Of a stretch of 64,000 bases of DNA, positions 41,957 through 51,174 are shown piece after piece. How positions within the stretch are numbered: the first letter of the stretch is position 1; every line of letters starts with the position of its first letter. A program made the translations under genes and the position numbers. Source of the stretch: Clostridiales bacterium UBA6386 (GTDB lineage: Bacteria; Bacillota; Clostridia; Oscillospirales; Oscillospiraceae); contig DJQM01000017.1 of the NCBI GenBank assembly GCA_002437585.1, positions 21,631 to 85,630 of the forward strand, given 5' to 3'. Below the pieces are notes generated by a model. That model was given only the letters and a program-made list of their open reading frames with translations. It was not told the origin of the DNA and did not search any database.

Positions 41957-42980
41957 CGGCTTCACTTCCCTTCAGCGACGCAAGGCTCTTTTCCAGCTGG
42001 GCGGTAAAGCTCCCTTCGGCGGCGGTCATGGCCTGGCGCACCGCATTGCGGAAGGCCATGGCGTCCGAGGAGCCGTGAGCCTTGATCACCGGCTTCTGAA
42101 TGCCGAGGAACTGGGTGCCGCCGATCTCCCGGTAGTCAAGGCACTTCATCATATCCTGAACGCCGCCGCGGCACAGAAGATAACCCAGCTTGGAGCCAAG
42201 ATTTTTCTTGAACATCCGCTTGAGCATACTGCCCATGAACATGGCGGTGCCCTCGATGGATTTGATGAGAATATTGCCGCTGAAGCCGTCGCAGACCACA
42301 ACGTCCACAGCCCCCAGAGGCACGTCCCGGGCTTCCACGTTGCCCACAAAGTTCACCAGTCCCTTGGCGGAAGCGTCCTTCAGAAGGGCGTAAGCGTCCT
42401 TCTGGAGCTGGGTGCCCTTGCTGTCTTCGCTTCCGATGTTCAGAAGACCCACCTTGGGATTTTTCACCCCCAGGGTAAACCTGCTGTAAGCCGAAGCCAC
42501 CAGGCCGAACTGGAGCAGAAATTCCGGGGTGCACTCGGCGTTGGCTCCGCAGTCGCAGATGATGACCTTGGTACCTGCCTTGGTGGGCATGGCCGGAGCC
42601 ATGGCCGCCCGACGGATGCCCCGCACCCGCTTGACCAGCAGCGTCGCCCCCGTTAAAAGCGCGCCGGTGGAGCCGGCGGAGACGAAAGCGTCGCCCTTGC
42701 CCTCGGCCAGCATTTTCAGGCCGATGATCATGGAGGAATTCTTCCGCTTGTGGATCACCGAGGCCGGGTCGTCGTGCATGTCCACCACATCATCGGCGTG
42801 GGCGATTTCCACGCCCTCAGGCAGGGTGTCCAGGCCGTTCTTTTTCAGAACCTCCAGAATTTCCTGACCCCTGCCAACCAGAATGATCTGCGCGCCGTAC
42901 TTTTTCACCGCCTCAATGGCACCCAGCACCGGGGCCTGGGGCGCGTTGTCGCCGCCCATAGCGTCCAGAATGATCTTCAT
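41949..42980 (-). CDS. plsX: Phosphate acyltransferase PlsX
   Basis: 343 residues: MKIILDAMGGDNAPQAPVLG at the start, LVGRGQEILEVLKKNGLD, HADDVVDMHDDPASVIHKRK, FVSAGSTGALLTGATLLVKR, and VVCDGFSGNILIKSIEGTA. It converts acyl-ACP to acyl phosphate for PlsY in phospholipid synthesis. The ATG at 42980 follows AGAGGTG; the longer upstream frame overlaps trmFO. Often adjacent to rnc in Firmicutes, as here. Confidence 0.95.
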   Translation of the reverse strand: MKIILDAMGGDNAPQAPVLGAIEAVKKYGAQIILVGRGQEILEVLKKNGLDTLPEGVEIAHADDVVDMHDDPASVIHKRKNSSMIIGLKMLAEGKGDAFVSAGSTGALLTGATLLVKRVRGIRRAAMAPAMPTKAGTKVIICDCGANAECTPEFLLQFGLVASAYSRFTLGVKNPKVGLLNIGSEDSKGTQLQKDAYALLKDASAKGLVNFVGNVEARDVPLGAVDVVVCDGFSGNILIKSIEGTAMFMGSMLKRMFKKNLGSKLGYLLCRGGVQDMMKCLDYREIGGTQFLGIQKPVIKAHGSSDAMAFRNAVRQAMTAAEGSFTAQLEKSLASLKGSEADA

Positions 42981-42996
42981 CTTAGCACCTCTTTCT

Positions 42997-44301
42997 TTAG
43001 ATGCCTGCTTCCACCAGGCCGTCCACAATGGCAAGAGCCCGGTTGGAAATGGCAAGATTTTTTTCTGCCTTTTTCCGAATACGCTGCTCCAGAGGAGCAA
43101 TAATGCTGAAATTGATGTTCATGGGCTGGAAATTGACCACGGTCTCATCGCTGATGTACAAACCCAAAGCACCGATGGCGGTGGTCTTGGGGAAGTCCGG
43201 CAGGGGCCGACCCTGGAGCTTTGCGGCCATGGCAACCGCAGCCAGGTAGCCGGAGGCCGTGGATTCCACATAACCTTCCACGCCGGTCATCTGCCCGGCA
43301 AAAGCAACCAATGGATTTCGCCGGTCGGCGTAGTACCTGTCCAGCAGCCTGGGGCTTTGCAGGAAGGTGTTCTGGTGCATGACCCCATAGCGGACGTATT
43401 CCGCATTGCGCAGAGCCGGGATCATGGAAAACACCCGCTTCTGCTCCCCGAATTTCAGGTGGGTCTGAAAGCCCACCAGATTGAAAACGCTGCCCGCGGC
43501 GTTATCCTGACGCAGCTGCACCACGGCGTATGGCTCCTTCCCCGTTCTGGGGTCTGTCAGACCCACGGGCTTCAGAGGGCCGTAGCGCAGGGTGTCGATG
43601 CCCCGGCGCGCCATGACCTCCACGGGCATACAGCCCTCGAAGACGTTTTTATCCTCAAAGCCGTGAACCTCCGCTTCCTCAGCGGTGGTCAGTGCCTGCC
43701 AGAAGGCCTGATATTCCTCCTTGTCCATGGCGCAGTTGACATAATCCGGGGTTCCCCGGTCATACCGGGACTGCCACCAGGCAAGATTCCTATCGATGGA
43801 TTCCGCCGTCACCAACGGCGCGGCAGCATCAAAAAAGTGCAGATACCCGGTTTCCCCGAAGTACGCCCCGATGGCGCGGCTGAGGGCATCGGAGGTCAGA
43901 GGGCCAGTGGCGATGATGACGGGTTCCTCCGGAACCTGAGTCACCTCTTCCTCCATCACGGTAACGCGGGGATGGCTGCGGATTTTTTCCGTCACCATCC
44001 GGGAAAAGCCGCCCCGGTCAACCGCCAGGCACCCGCCGGCTTCCACCCGGGTGGCCTCGGCGCAGGTGAGGATCAGGCTGCCCACCCGGCGAAGCTCCTC
44101 TTTCAGCAGACCCACCGCGTTTTCCAGTCGGTCACCCCGGAGGGAATTGGAGCACACCAGCTCGGCGAAATCCGGACTGTGGTGAGCGGGGGTCATTTTC
44201 TTCGGCTTCATCTCGTAAAGCTTCACGTCGATGCCCCGGTTTGCCAGCTGCCAGGCGGCCTCGCAGCCGGCCAGCCCTGCGCCAATGACCTTCACCTCCA
44301 T
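42997..44301 (-). CDS. trmFO: Folate-dependent tRNA m5U54 methyltransferase TrmFO
   Basis: 434 residues. FAD site VKVIGAGLAGCEAAWQLANR; EMKPKKMTPAHHSPDFAELV and CSNSLRGDRLENAVGLLKEE; ATGPLTSDALSRAIG; MTGVEGYVESTASGYLAAVA near the C-terminus. It makes ribothymidine at position 54 of tRNA using methylenetetrahydrofolate, replacing the SAM-dependent TrmA used by many Gram-negatives. Three bases after topA. Confidence 0.95.
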   Translation of the reverse strand: MEVKVIGAGLAGCEAAWQLANRGIDVKLYEMKPKKMTPAHHSPDFAELVCSNSLRGDRLENAVGLLKEELRRVGSLILTCAEATRVEAGGCLAVDRGGFSRMVTEKIRSHPRVTVMEEEVTQVPEEPVIIATGPLTSDALSRAIGAYFGETGYLHFFDAAAPLVTAESIDRNLAWWQSRYDRGTPDYVNCAMDKEEYQAFWQALTTAEEAEVHGFEDKNVFEGCMPVEVMARRGIDTLRYGPLKPVGLTDPRTGKEPYAVVQLRQDNAAGSVFNLVGFQTHLKFGEQKRVFSMIPALRNAEYVRYGVMHQNTFLQSPRLLDRYYADRRNPLVAFAGQMTGVEGYVESTASGYLAAVAMAAKLQGRPLPDFPKTTAIGALGLYISDETVVNFQPMNINFSIIAPLEQRIRKKAEKNLAISNRALAIVDGLVEAGI

Positions 44302-44304
44302 GGC

Positions 44305-46602
44305 TCAGCCCTCCTCTTTCTTTTTGGGAGATGCTTTTTTCGCGGTGGTTTTCCTGGCGGTCGCCGCCTTGGCTGTGGTTTTCCTGGCAGCGGACTTCTT
44401 GACAGTCGTCTTTGCCGTCTTTTTTGCGGTCGTCTTCTTGGCCGCGGGCTTTTCTTCCGTGTCGGCGGAAGTGCCTTCCGTGTCGGCGGTTTTCTTCTTA
44501 TAATAGCCCCGCTGATCCTCCGGAAGGAACCGGGAGCACTTTTCGTTGATGCAGAAGGGCTTCATGCGACCCTTGCCGGACTTCTTGAACAGGGTCTGGC
44601 CGCACTCCGGACAGTCCTCCGCCGTGGGCACGTCCCAGGTCATGAAGCCGCACTCCGCCCCCCGCTCGCAGGCGTAGTAGGTGTAGCCCTTCTTGGATCT
44701 GCGCTTGAGGATGGCTCCGCCGCACTTGGGGCACCGGCCGGGCATTTTTTCCACCAAGGGCTTGGTGTTCCGGCACTCCGGGAAGCCCGGGCAGGCCAGG
44801 AACTTGCCGAACCGGCCGGTTTTGATGACCATTTTCCGGCCGCACAGCTCGCAGACCTCGTCGGTCTCCTCCTCAGGTACCTTCAGCCGCACGCCCTCCA
44901 GAGCCGTTTCCGCGTCCTTCAGCTCCTTGCTGAAGTCGGCGTAGAAGTCGGCGATCAGAGTCTGCCACTGCTGCTTGCCCTCCTCCACTTCATCCAGCCG
45001 GGATTCCATGTTGGAGGTAAACTCCACGTCCACAATGTCGTGGAACCGCTCCACCATCAGCCCGGTGACGATCTCCCCCAGAGGGGTAGGCACCAGACGC
45101 TTGTCCTGCTTTTCCACATATTCCCGATCCTCAATGGTGGAGATGGTGGCGGCGTAGGTGGAGGGTCGGCCAACGCCCTTTTCCTCCATGGCCTTGACCA
45201 GGGTGGCCTCGGTATACCGGGCGGGAGGCTGGGTAAAGTGCTGGGTCTTCTCCGTCTTGGATGCGGCGGCCTTCTCCCCCGCCGTCAAGTCGGGCAGAGG
45301 CGAGCCAATGGCCTCGCCGTCGTCGTCCCGGCCTTCCTCGTAGACCGCAATGAAGCCGGCAAAGCGCATGCTCTGATGGCTGGCCCGGAACACATGTCCG
45401 GCGCACTCGGTATCGATGGACACGGTGTCAAAAACGGCGTTTGCCATCTGGGTTGCCAGGAACCGGCTCCAGATCAGCCTATAGAGCTTGTACTGGTCGG
45501 CGTTCAGGCTGCCCCGCACCCGCTCCGGCTCCAGCTCCACATGGGAGGGGCGGATGGCCTCATGGGCATCCTGGGCGCCGGCCTTGGTCTTGAACACATG
45601 ATGGCTGCCGTAATAATACTCTTTTCCGTACCGGCTGCGGATAAAATCCCCGGCGGCATCCATGGCTTCGTCGGAAAGCCGCAGGGAGTCGGTACGCATA
45701 TAGGTGATGAGTCCCGTGGTTCCCTCCCCGGCGATCTCCACGCCCTCATAAAGCTGCTGAGCCACCATCATGGTTTTCTTGGGGGTGAAGCCCAGCTTCC
45801 GGGAAGCCTCCTGCTGCAAGGTGGAGGTGGTGAAGGGAGGGGCGGAGGAACGCTTCTTCTCCGCCTTCTTCACGTCGGTGACGGTAAATTCCTTCCCGGC
45901 AATGTCCGTAAGAACCGCATTGGTCTGCTCCTCGTTTTCCAGCTCCCGCTTCTTGGGGCTTCCATAATAATGCGCCACAAAGGAGCCGGGCTTGCCCAGA
46001 CGGTTCAGCGTCACGTCCAGAGACCAGTACTCCTTGGGCTGGAAGGCTCGGATCTCGTTCTCCCGATCCACCACCATCCGGGTGGCCACGGACTGGACAC
46101 GTCCGGCGGACAGGCCCCGGCGCACCTTCTTCCACAGCAGCGGAGACAGCTCATAGCCAACGATTCTGTCCAGAATGCGGCGGGCTTGCTGGGCGTCGAC
46201 CAGATTGTAGTCGATATCCCGGGGATGCTGGATAGAATCCTTCACTACCTTCTGTGTGATCTCATTGAATGTGACCCGCTGAGCCTTGGCATCCGGCAGA
46301 TTCAGAAGCTCCTTCAGATGCCAGGAAATGGCCTCTCCCTCCCGGTCAGGGTCGGTTGCCAGGTACACGGTGTCCGCCTTGGCGGCATCCGCCTTCAGCT
46401 CCTTGATAAGAGCCTCCTTGCCCCGGACGGGGATATACTGGGGGGTGAAATTGTGCTCCAGGTCAACGCCCATTTTGCTCTTGGGCAGATCCCGCAGATG
46501 TCCCATACTGGCCTTGACGGTATATCCGGGACCCAAATACCGTCCGATGGTCTTTGCTTTCGAGGGGGACTCCACGATCACAAGATTGTTCGTCTTTCCC
46601 AT
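44305..46602 (-). CDS. topA: DNA topoisomerase I
   Basis: 765 residues. Toprim domain LVIVESPSKAKTIGRYLGPG and LATDPDREGEAISWHL; the catalytic tyrosine is in TGLITYMRTDSLRLSDEA. Three or four C-terminal zinc ribbons follow (CELCGRKM, CPGFPEC, CPKCGGAIL, CPECGQ). The last 55 residues are Lys/Ala/Thr-rich (PAAKKTTAKKTAKTTVKK onward) and resemble a histone H1-type DNA-binding tail. It relaxes negative supercoils. I chose the ATG at 46602, which aligns with the family start; a TTG lies nine bases upstream. Confidence 0.95.
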   Translation of the reverse strand: MGKTNNLVIVESPSKAKTIGRYLGPGYTVKASMGHLRDLPKSKMGVDLEHNFTPQYIPVRGKEALIKELKADAAKADTVYLATDPDREGEAISWHLKELLNLPDAKAQRVTFNEITQKVVKDSIQHPRDIDYNLVDAQQARRILDRIVGYELSPLLWKKVRRGLSAGRVQSVATRMVVDRENEIRAFQPKEYWSLDVTLNRLGKPGSFVAHYYGSPKKRELENEEQTNAVLTDIAGKEFTVTDVKKAEKKRSSAPPFTTSTLQQEASRKLGFTPKKTMMVAQQLYEGVEIAGEGTTGLITYMRTDSLRLSDEAMDAAGDFIRSRYGKEYYYGSHHVFKTKAGAQDAHEAIRPSHVELEPERVRGSLNADQYKLYRLIWSRFLATQMANAVFDTVSIDTECAGHVFRASHQSMRFAGFIAVYEEGRDDDGEAIGSPLPDLTAGEKAAASKTEKTQHFTQPPARYTEATLVKAMEEKGVGRPSTYAATISTIEDREYVEKQDKRLVPTPLGEIVTGLMVERFHDIVDVEFTSNMESRLDEVEEGKQQWQTLIADFYADFSKELKDAETALEGVRLKVPEEETDEVCELCGRKMVIKTGRFGKFLACPGFPECRNTKPLVEKMPGRCPKCGGAILKRRSKKGYTYYACERGAECGFMTWDVPTAEDCPECGQTLFKKSGKGRMKPFCINEKCSRFLPEDQRGYYKKKTADTEGTSADTEEKPAAKKTTAKKTAKTTVKKSAARKTTAKAATARKTTAKKASPKKKEEG

Positions 46603-46626
46603 AATAATCAAAATTCTCCGTTTCGT

Positions 46627-47886
46627 TTATTCGCGCGATTGTAACGTAACCCGCTTGCCCGGGAGCCGTTTGACAACGCCCTTCAGCTCCAGCATGGTCA
46701 GAATGCCCAGAAGCCGTCCGGTGGTGAGACCGGTTTCGGCGATCACATCGTCCACCAGCCGTTCTCCGTCCGCAAGGCAGGCCGCAACTGCCCGCTCGTC
46801 CCCACTCAGGCCGGACAGGCGCGCATCCAGGTCACTATAAGCCGTAGGAGCCGGGTTGTCAATGGATTTTTTCTCTAATTTTTTCTTAAGATTCGACTTT
46901 TCCCCAGGACGTGCCGGATTCTGAGCCACCTGCAGCGGTGCTTCCTCGGCTGCTCCGCGCACCTCCTCCGGGGAAGCGGTCATCCGCAGGGGCGTGTCCT
47001 CCCGGCGCAGTTTGTCCGGGAACATGGCCTGATATTCACTGAGCACCTCCCAGCCGGAGCTGACGAGGATAGCTCCGTCCCGAAGCAGGCTGTTGCTTCC
47101 GGCGCAGGTTGGCACATCGATATTTCCAGGCACCACGAACACATCGCGCCCCTGCTCGGCGGCAAGACGGGCGGTAATCAGCGCGCCGCTGCGCTCCGGT
47201 GCCTCCACCACCAGCACGCCGTTGCTAAGCCCGCTGATGATCCGGTTCCGCTTGGGAAAGGTCCATTGAGCCGGCGGGGTTCCCGGAGCGAATTCGCTTA
47301 TGATGCAGCCGTACCGTTCCACGTCCCGGAACAGGCCTTGGTTTGATGGCGGATACACGATGTCCGCCCCGCAGCCCAACACGCCTACGGTTTTGCCGCC
47401 GGCGGTGAGAGTGCCGGACATGGCCGTGCCGTCAATGCCGTAGGCAAGGCCGGACACCACAATGCCGCCGCATTTGCCGATCTGGTAGCCCAGACGCTTG
47501 GCGGCGGTAAGGCCGTAAGCGGAAGCCTTCCGGGTACCCACAATGCCGATGGTGGGATAAGCGTCAAACTCCGGCAGCTGCCCCTTGTAGTAGAGCACCA
47601 TGGGCGGGTCGGGGATGTTTTTCAGTCTTGCGGGATAAGCGGCGTCCCGGTAAGTCAGGATGTGCAGCTGCTTCCGGCCGCAGACCTCCAGGATTTCCTC
47701 GGAAGCGGTCAGGTTTTTGTCAAGCAGCCCCTCCAAAGCCTCCCGGCTCAGCTCCTGGATATCCCGCAGCGCGGCCTCATCGGCGTAGAAAATGTCCTCA
47801 GGATCGCAGAAATGCTCCATCAGTACCGCCCTCACCCGATCTGTCAGGCCGGGACGGTGGGCAAACCATATCCAATGTGTCAGCAT
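46627..47886 (-). CDS. dprA: DNA-processing protein DprA
   Basis: 419 residues. The Rossmann domain has PTIGIVGTRKASAYGLTAAK, GGIVVSGLAYGIDGTAMSG, GVLGCGADIVYPPSNQGLF, SEFAPGTPPAQWTFPKRNRI and VVEAPERSGALITARLAAEQ. A C-terminal winged-helix (LIDDVIAETGLTTG-type, near 365-415) is joined by a long charged linker. It loads RecA on incoming single-stranded DNA during transformation. Upstream lies repeat copy C. Confidence 0.94.
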   Translation of the reverse strand: MLTHWIWFAHRPGLTDRVRAVLMEHFCDPEDIFYADEAALRDIQELSREALEGLLDKNLTASEEILEVCGRKQLHILTYRDAAYPARLKNIPDPPMVLYYKGQLPEFDAYPTIGIVGTRKASAYGLTAAKRLGYQIGKCGGIVVSGLAYGIDGTAMSGTLTAGGKTVGVLGCGADIVYPPSNQGLFRDVERYGCIISEFAPGTPPAQWTFPKRNRIISGLSNGVLVVEAPERSGALITARLAAEQGRDVFVVPGNIDVPTCAGSNSLLRDGAILVSSGWEVLSEYQAMFPDKLRREDTPLRMTASPEEVRGAAEEAPLQVAQNPARPGEKSNLKKKLEKKSIDNPAPTAYSDLDARLSGLSGDERAVAACLADGERLVDDVIAETGLTTGRLLGILTMLELKGVVKRLPGKRVTLQSRE

Positions 47887-47907
47887 TTCTTTTTCACCCG
47901 TTCTTTC

Positions 47908-48075
47908 TTAGGGAAACTCTGAATCAATTCTCTTCGGCTGAGCTGCGGATCTTTTTCCCTATCCGTGCGGTTTCGAAAGTAGGAAATACGCAAAGTATTC
48001 CTCCGCTTTCGGAACCTTCGGCTAGAGAAAAATCTCTCGCTGTCAGCTCTTGCGGATTGAATCAGAGCTTCCCTA
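47908..48075 (-). repeat. MITE-like repeat, copy C
   Basis: Read on the minus strand it begins AGGGAAGCTCTGATTCAATC and ends GAATTGATTCAGAGTTTCCC. It shares TTTCGAAACCGCACGGATAG and GGAGGAATACTTTGCGTAT with copy D (allowing a few substitutions). It fills the 228-base gap between the TrmH-family gene and dprA. The terminal TA on both sides hints at a TA target duplication. Confidence 0.87.
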
Positions 48076-48114
48076 CTGTCTCTATTTACCTACTTTACCT
48101 TAGTCTTACTTTTC

Positions 48115-48864
48115 TTACTGTTTCATTTGCCACATGACGATGGCTGCGGCAATGGCCGCGTTCAGGGATTCGCAGTGGGGATTCATGGGAATCACCAGCT
48201 CCGTGTCGGCACTGGCAAGAATTTCCGGCCGGACGCCCTGTCCCTCGCTGCCGATGACCACCGCCATCCGGGAAAGAGATGCCTGGCGCAGATCCTTCGC
48301 CCGGTCGCTGAGAGCCGTCACCGCAACGGGGATACCCGCCTGGGCACAGGCGGTTTTCGCTTCCTCCCAGGTGGTGAGCACCGGCTGGGTGCGCAGGACG
48401 GCTCCCATGCTGGCCCGGACGACCTTGTGGCTGTAGGGGTCGGCGCAGCCCTCCAGCAGAGCCACGGGAATGTCCAGCGCGTCCGCCGTCCGCAAAATGG
48501 TACCCAGGTTCCCCGGATCCTGAATGCCGTCCAAAAGCAGGCTTCCCGGTGCCGGGGCGTAGGACTTTTTCCCCGGCAGTGTACACAGAAATAACGCACC
48601 CTGAGGGGTCTGCATGGGAGAGAGCGACACCATCACGTCCGGGGGTACCCGGATCAGGCGTACGTTCTCCGGAACCTCCGCCTGCACCCCCTCGGACAAA
48701 ATCACGGTGTGAAGCCCCGGATAGTAGCGGACGGCCTCCGTCAGCAGCTTGGTACCGTCCGCGGCGAACAAGCCCGCTTCCTCCCGGGCTTTCCGGGAGG
48801 AAAGCAGCCGTTTGACCTGCCGCAGCAGGGGATTTTTCCGGGAGGTTATTTTCTGCTCCGTCAC
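48115..48864 (-). CDS. TrmH/SpoU-family RNA 2'-O-methyltransferase
   Basis: 249 residues. The N-terminal substrate-binding part has ITSRKNPLLRQVKRLLSSRK; the knotted SPOUT domain carries LLLDGIQDPGNLGTILRTAD (motif 1), VVIGSEGQGVRPEIL (motif 2) and VIPMNPHCESLNAAIAAAIV (motif 3), all intact. It methylates a ribose in rRNA or tRNA; the precise target cannot be read off. It starts at GTG (48864), overlapping the ktrA stop as GTGA. Confidence 0.92.
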   Translation of the reverse strand: MTEQKITSRKNPLLRQVKRLLSSRKAREEAGLFAADGTKLLTEAVRYYPGLHTVILSEGVQAEVPENVRLIRVPPDVMVSLSPMQTPQGALFLCTLPGKKSYAPAPGSLLLDGIQDPGNLGTILRTADALDIPVALLEGCADPYSHKVVRASMGAVLRTQPVLTTWEEAKTACAQAGIPVAVTALSDRAKDLRQASLSRMAVVIGSEGQGVRPEILASADTELVIPMNPHCESLNAAIAAAIVMWQMKQ

Positions 48865-49508
48865 AGCTTCTGCACAGCCTCCAGGGAGTAGTTATCCCCC
48901 AGCACCACCATCACGTCTCCGGGCTGAATCTGATAGTCCGCGGAAGGGGCGACGTTGGTTTTTTTGCCGCTTTCCACCGCGATGATGTTGACGCCAAGCT
49001 TTGCCCGGATGTTCAGCTCCCGGAGGGTCTTGCCGATCCAGGCGGCGGGGGCGGGGATATCCAGGATGCCATAGTCCGGACTCAGCTCAATGTATTCGAG
49101 CACATTGTGGGAATTCAGGCTCCGGGCCAGCCGCTGGGCGTTCTCCTGCTCCGGGATGATTACCCTGTCAACTCCCAGCTTTTCCAGCACCCGCCGGTGG
49201 GTCTCATCGTGAGCCTTGCAGATGATATAGGGAACTCCCAGCTCCTTCAGGTTCATGACGGTGAGCACCGAGGCCGCTAGGTTGCTGCCGATGGCAATTG
49301 CGGCACAGTCAAAATTCCGGACACCCAGAGCCCGGAGCACCTCCTTGTCCTGGGCATCCCCCACCACCGCGTGGGTCACCTCGTCCGCCACCTGCTGCAC
49401 CAGATCGCTGCGCTTGTCCACCGCCAGCACCTCCGCCCCCAGGGCGCACAGCTGCTGAGCCAGGGTCTGGCCAAACCGACCCAATCCGATTACAATATAA
49501 GACTTCAT
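48861..49508 (-). CDS. ktrA: Potassium uptake regulatory subunit KtrA (RCK domain)
   Basis: 215 residues: one RCK_N Rossmann domain (YIVIGLGRFGQTLAQQLCAL, VLAVDKRSDLVQQVADEV) and one RCK_C domain near 140-215 (LNIRAKLGVNIIAVESGK, PGDVMVVLGDNYSL). The single-RCK size matches KtrA/KtrC rather than the duplicated TrkA. It forms an octameric ring that gates KtrB in response to ATP/ADP and cyclic di-AMP. Ten bases after ktrB. Confidence 0.92.
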   Translation of the reverse strand: MKSYIVIGLGRFGQTLAQQLCALGAEVLAVDKRSDLVQQVADEVTHAVVGDAQDKEVLRALGVRNFDCAAIAIGSNLAASVLTVMNLKELGVPYIICKAHDETHRRVLEKLGVDRVIIPEQENAQRLARSLNSHNVLEYIELSPDYGILDIPAPAAWIGKTLRELNIRAKLGVNIIAVESGKKTNVAPSADYQIQPGDVMVVLGDNYSLEAVQKL

Positions 49509-49518
49509 ATTCTATCTC

Positions 49519-50898
49519 CTATCCGATGAGCAGATTGGTTTCCGCATAGCGGAACCGCTCCTCTGCCTTATCCCTTGCCAGGAAGCCCATGCTGATGGTC
49601 AGAAGACCCACCCGGCCAAAATACATGAACACAATGATGAGAATCTGGGAGGCCTGGCTCAGTCGTCCCGTGGCTCCCGCCGTCAGGCCTACGGTGCCCA
49701 GTGCGGAGGCCGTCTCATAGAGGGCATCCGTAAAGGACACAGGGCTGGTGACACTTAGGAAAACGCCTCCCAGCAGCATCAGGGAAATCATCAGGAAGCC
49801 CAGGGTCATGGCATCGAGCACCTGACCCTGGGGAATGCTCCTGTGGAAGACGCACACCCGGTTATTCCCTCGAACTCGGGCCGCCAGGAACAGTACCAGC
49901 ACCACAAAGGTCACGGTTTTCAGGCCGCCAGCCGTGGAGCCGGAGGAACCGCCGATGAGCATAAAGAACATGGCGATGGCCTTCCCGCCCTCGGTAAGCC
50001 GCGCCTGGTCAAAGGAGGCAAAGCCTGCTGTCCGGAGGGTCACCGCCTGGAAAAAGCCGTTGAGAAGCTTGTCCCCCAACGCCATGCCTCCCAGGGTGCC
50101 CGGGTTATTCCACTCGATCAGACAGGTAAGACCCCAGGCGGCCAAAATCAGGCACAGGGTCGTTGCCAGCACCAGCTTGGTGTAGACGGTAAATCGGCGG
50201 AAGTGCTTCTTTTTGAGAATTTCCTCCCAGACGAGAAAGCCCAGACCGCCGATGATGATAAGTGCGCTGAGAGTCAGCAGCACCACCGGATCAGACTGAA
50301 ATTCCATGACGCTGGCACCGGGATTCAGGCAGCCGAAAATGTCGAAGCCCGCGTTGCAGAAGGCGGAAACCGCATGGAACACGCCCCATTTCAGTGCCCG
50401 GACAAATCCATATTCCGGCCAAAAGCGAAAAAGCAGAATCAGCGCGCCGATTCCCTCCACGGAAAAGCTTCCGAAGAGCACCATCCGCTGAAGGCGGACA
50501 ATGCCGTTGATATCCCCCACGCTCAGCGCCTGCGCCATAACAAGCCGCTGCTTCAGTCCGATCTTCCGGCGCAGGAGAAACCCCACAAGGGTCGCCGCGG
50601 ACATAAAGCCCAGACCGCCGATCTGGATCAGGCACAGCAGCACGATCTGGCCGAAGCCACTCCACTGGCTCCAGGTGTCAAACAGGGAAAGCCCCGTGAC
50701 GCAGGTGGCGGAGGTGGCGGTAAAGAGAGCCGGAAGAAATCCGGCAGATACACCGTTTCTGGAGGCCGCGGGCAGATTCAGAAGCAGAGCACCCGCCAGG
50801 ATAATCAGGCCAAAGGCCAGGGCAATGATCTTGGTTGTGCTCAGGTTCTTGGGCCTTTTTTCCATCCAGAGCCGGTAAAGTCTGGCGCGCAGAGGCAT
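49519..50898 (-). CDS. ktrB: Potassium transporter KtrB (Trk/Ktr membrane subunit)
   Basis: 459 residues with eight transmembrane helices and four pore loops of the SKT superfamily: ATSATCVTGLSLFDTWSQWS, HAVSAFCNAGFDIFGCL, AVTLRTAGFASFDQARL, and ETASALGTVGLTAGATGRLS, each with the filter glycine. MLIGGSSGSTAGGLKTVTF is the conserved loop. I chose the ATG at 50898, after AAAGGA; longer upstream frame contains the promoter. Forms the sodium-coupled potassium uptake system with KtrA. Confidence 0.93.
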   Translation of the reverse strand: MPLRARLYRLWMEKRPKNLSTTKIIALAFGLIILAGALLLNLPAASRNGVSAGFLPALFTATSATCVTGLSLFDTWSQWSGFGQIVLLCLIQIGGLGFMSAATLVGFLLRRKIGLKQRLVMAQALSVGDINGIVRLQRMVLFGSFSVEGIGALILLFRFWPEYGFVRALKWGVFHAVSAFCNAGFDIFGCLNPGASVMEFQSDPVVLLTLSALIIIGGLGFLVWEEILKKKHFRRFTVYTKLVLATTLCLILAAWGLTCLIEWNNPGTLGGMALGDKLLNGFFQAVTLRTAGFASFDQARLTEGGKAIAMFFMLIGGSSGSTAGGLKTVTFVVLVLFLAARVRGNNRVCVFHRSIPQGQVLDAMTLGFLMISLMLLGGVFLSVTSPVSFTDALYETASALGTVGLTAGATGRLSQASQILIIVFMYFGRVGLLTISMGFLARDKAEERFRYAETNLLIG

Positions 50899-50949
50899 AG
50901 GCACAGTCCTTTCTTTGGTAGACACACTTATCCATGTTACATGTATATG

Positions 50950-50977
50950 ATTATACCAGTCTTTCCAACTTTTGCAA
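50950..50977 (-). promoter_or_regulatory. Promoter of the ktrBA-methyltransferase operon
   Basis: TTGCAA (50972-50977), 16 bases, TATAAT (50950-50955) preceded by an extended TGG. The same TTGCAA-16-extended layout as the prfB promoter. Confidence 0.75.
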
Positions 50978-51108
50978 GTACCTTTTCTTTGGGGGATGAT
51001 AATGGAAAGAAAACACGATTGCCGAAAGGCGGATGGTGTTATCCCAATTTTCTGAAAATGGTCAAAAAACGCGCTGGTGCGGGAGCACCCCGGCTCCCTT
51101 TGAGAAAC

Positions 51109-51150
51109 GGATTGCCACACCAGTGCCGCGGCACTGGTTCGCAATGACAC
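51109..51150 (+). repeat. 40-bp hairpin repeat
   Basis: GGATTGCCACACCAGTGCCG then CGGCACTGGTTCGCAATGACAC. Same family as 39591-39630 and 39497-39536, with compensating changes in the inner stem (CCAGTGCC/GGCACTGG). It lies in the ktrB-metG gap 50899-51218, which has no gene. Confidence 0.82.
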
Positions 51151-51174
51151 GCGCTTTTAACGGTTCTGAAAGGA

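Noticed and set aside
42883..46644. A 1253-codon open frame on the plus strand
   Set aside because: It is antisense to plsX, trmFO and topA, all with intact family motifs; it has repetitive Gly/His-rich composition and no recognisable domain. A by-product of GC-rich codon use.
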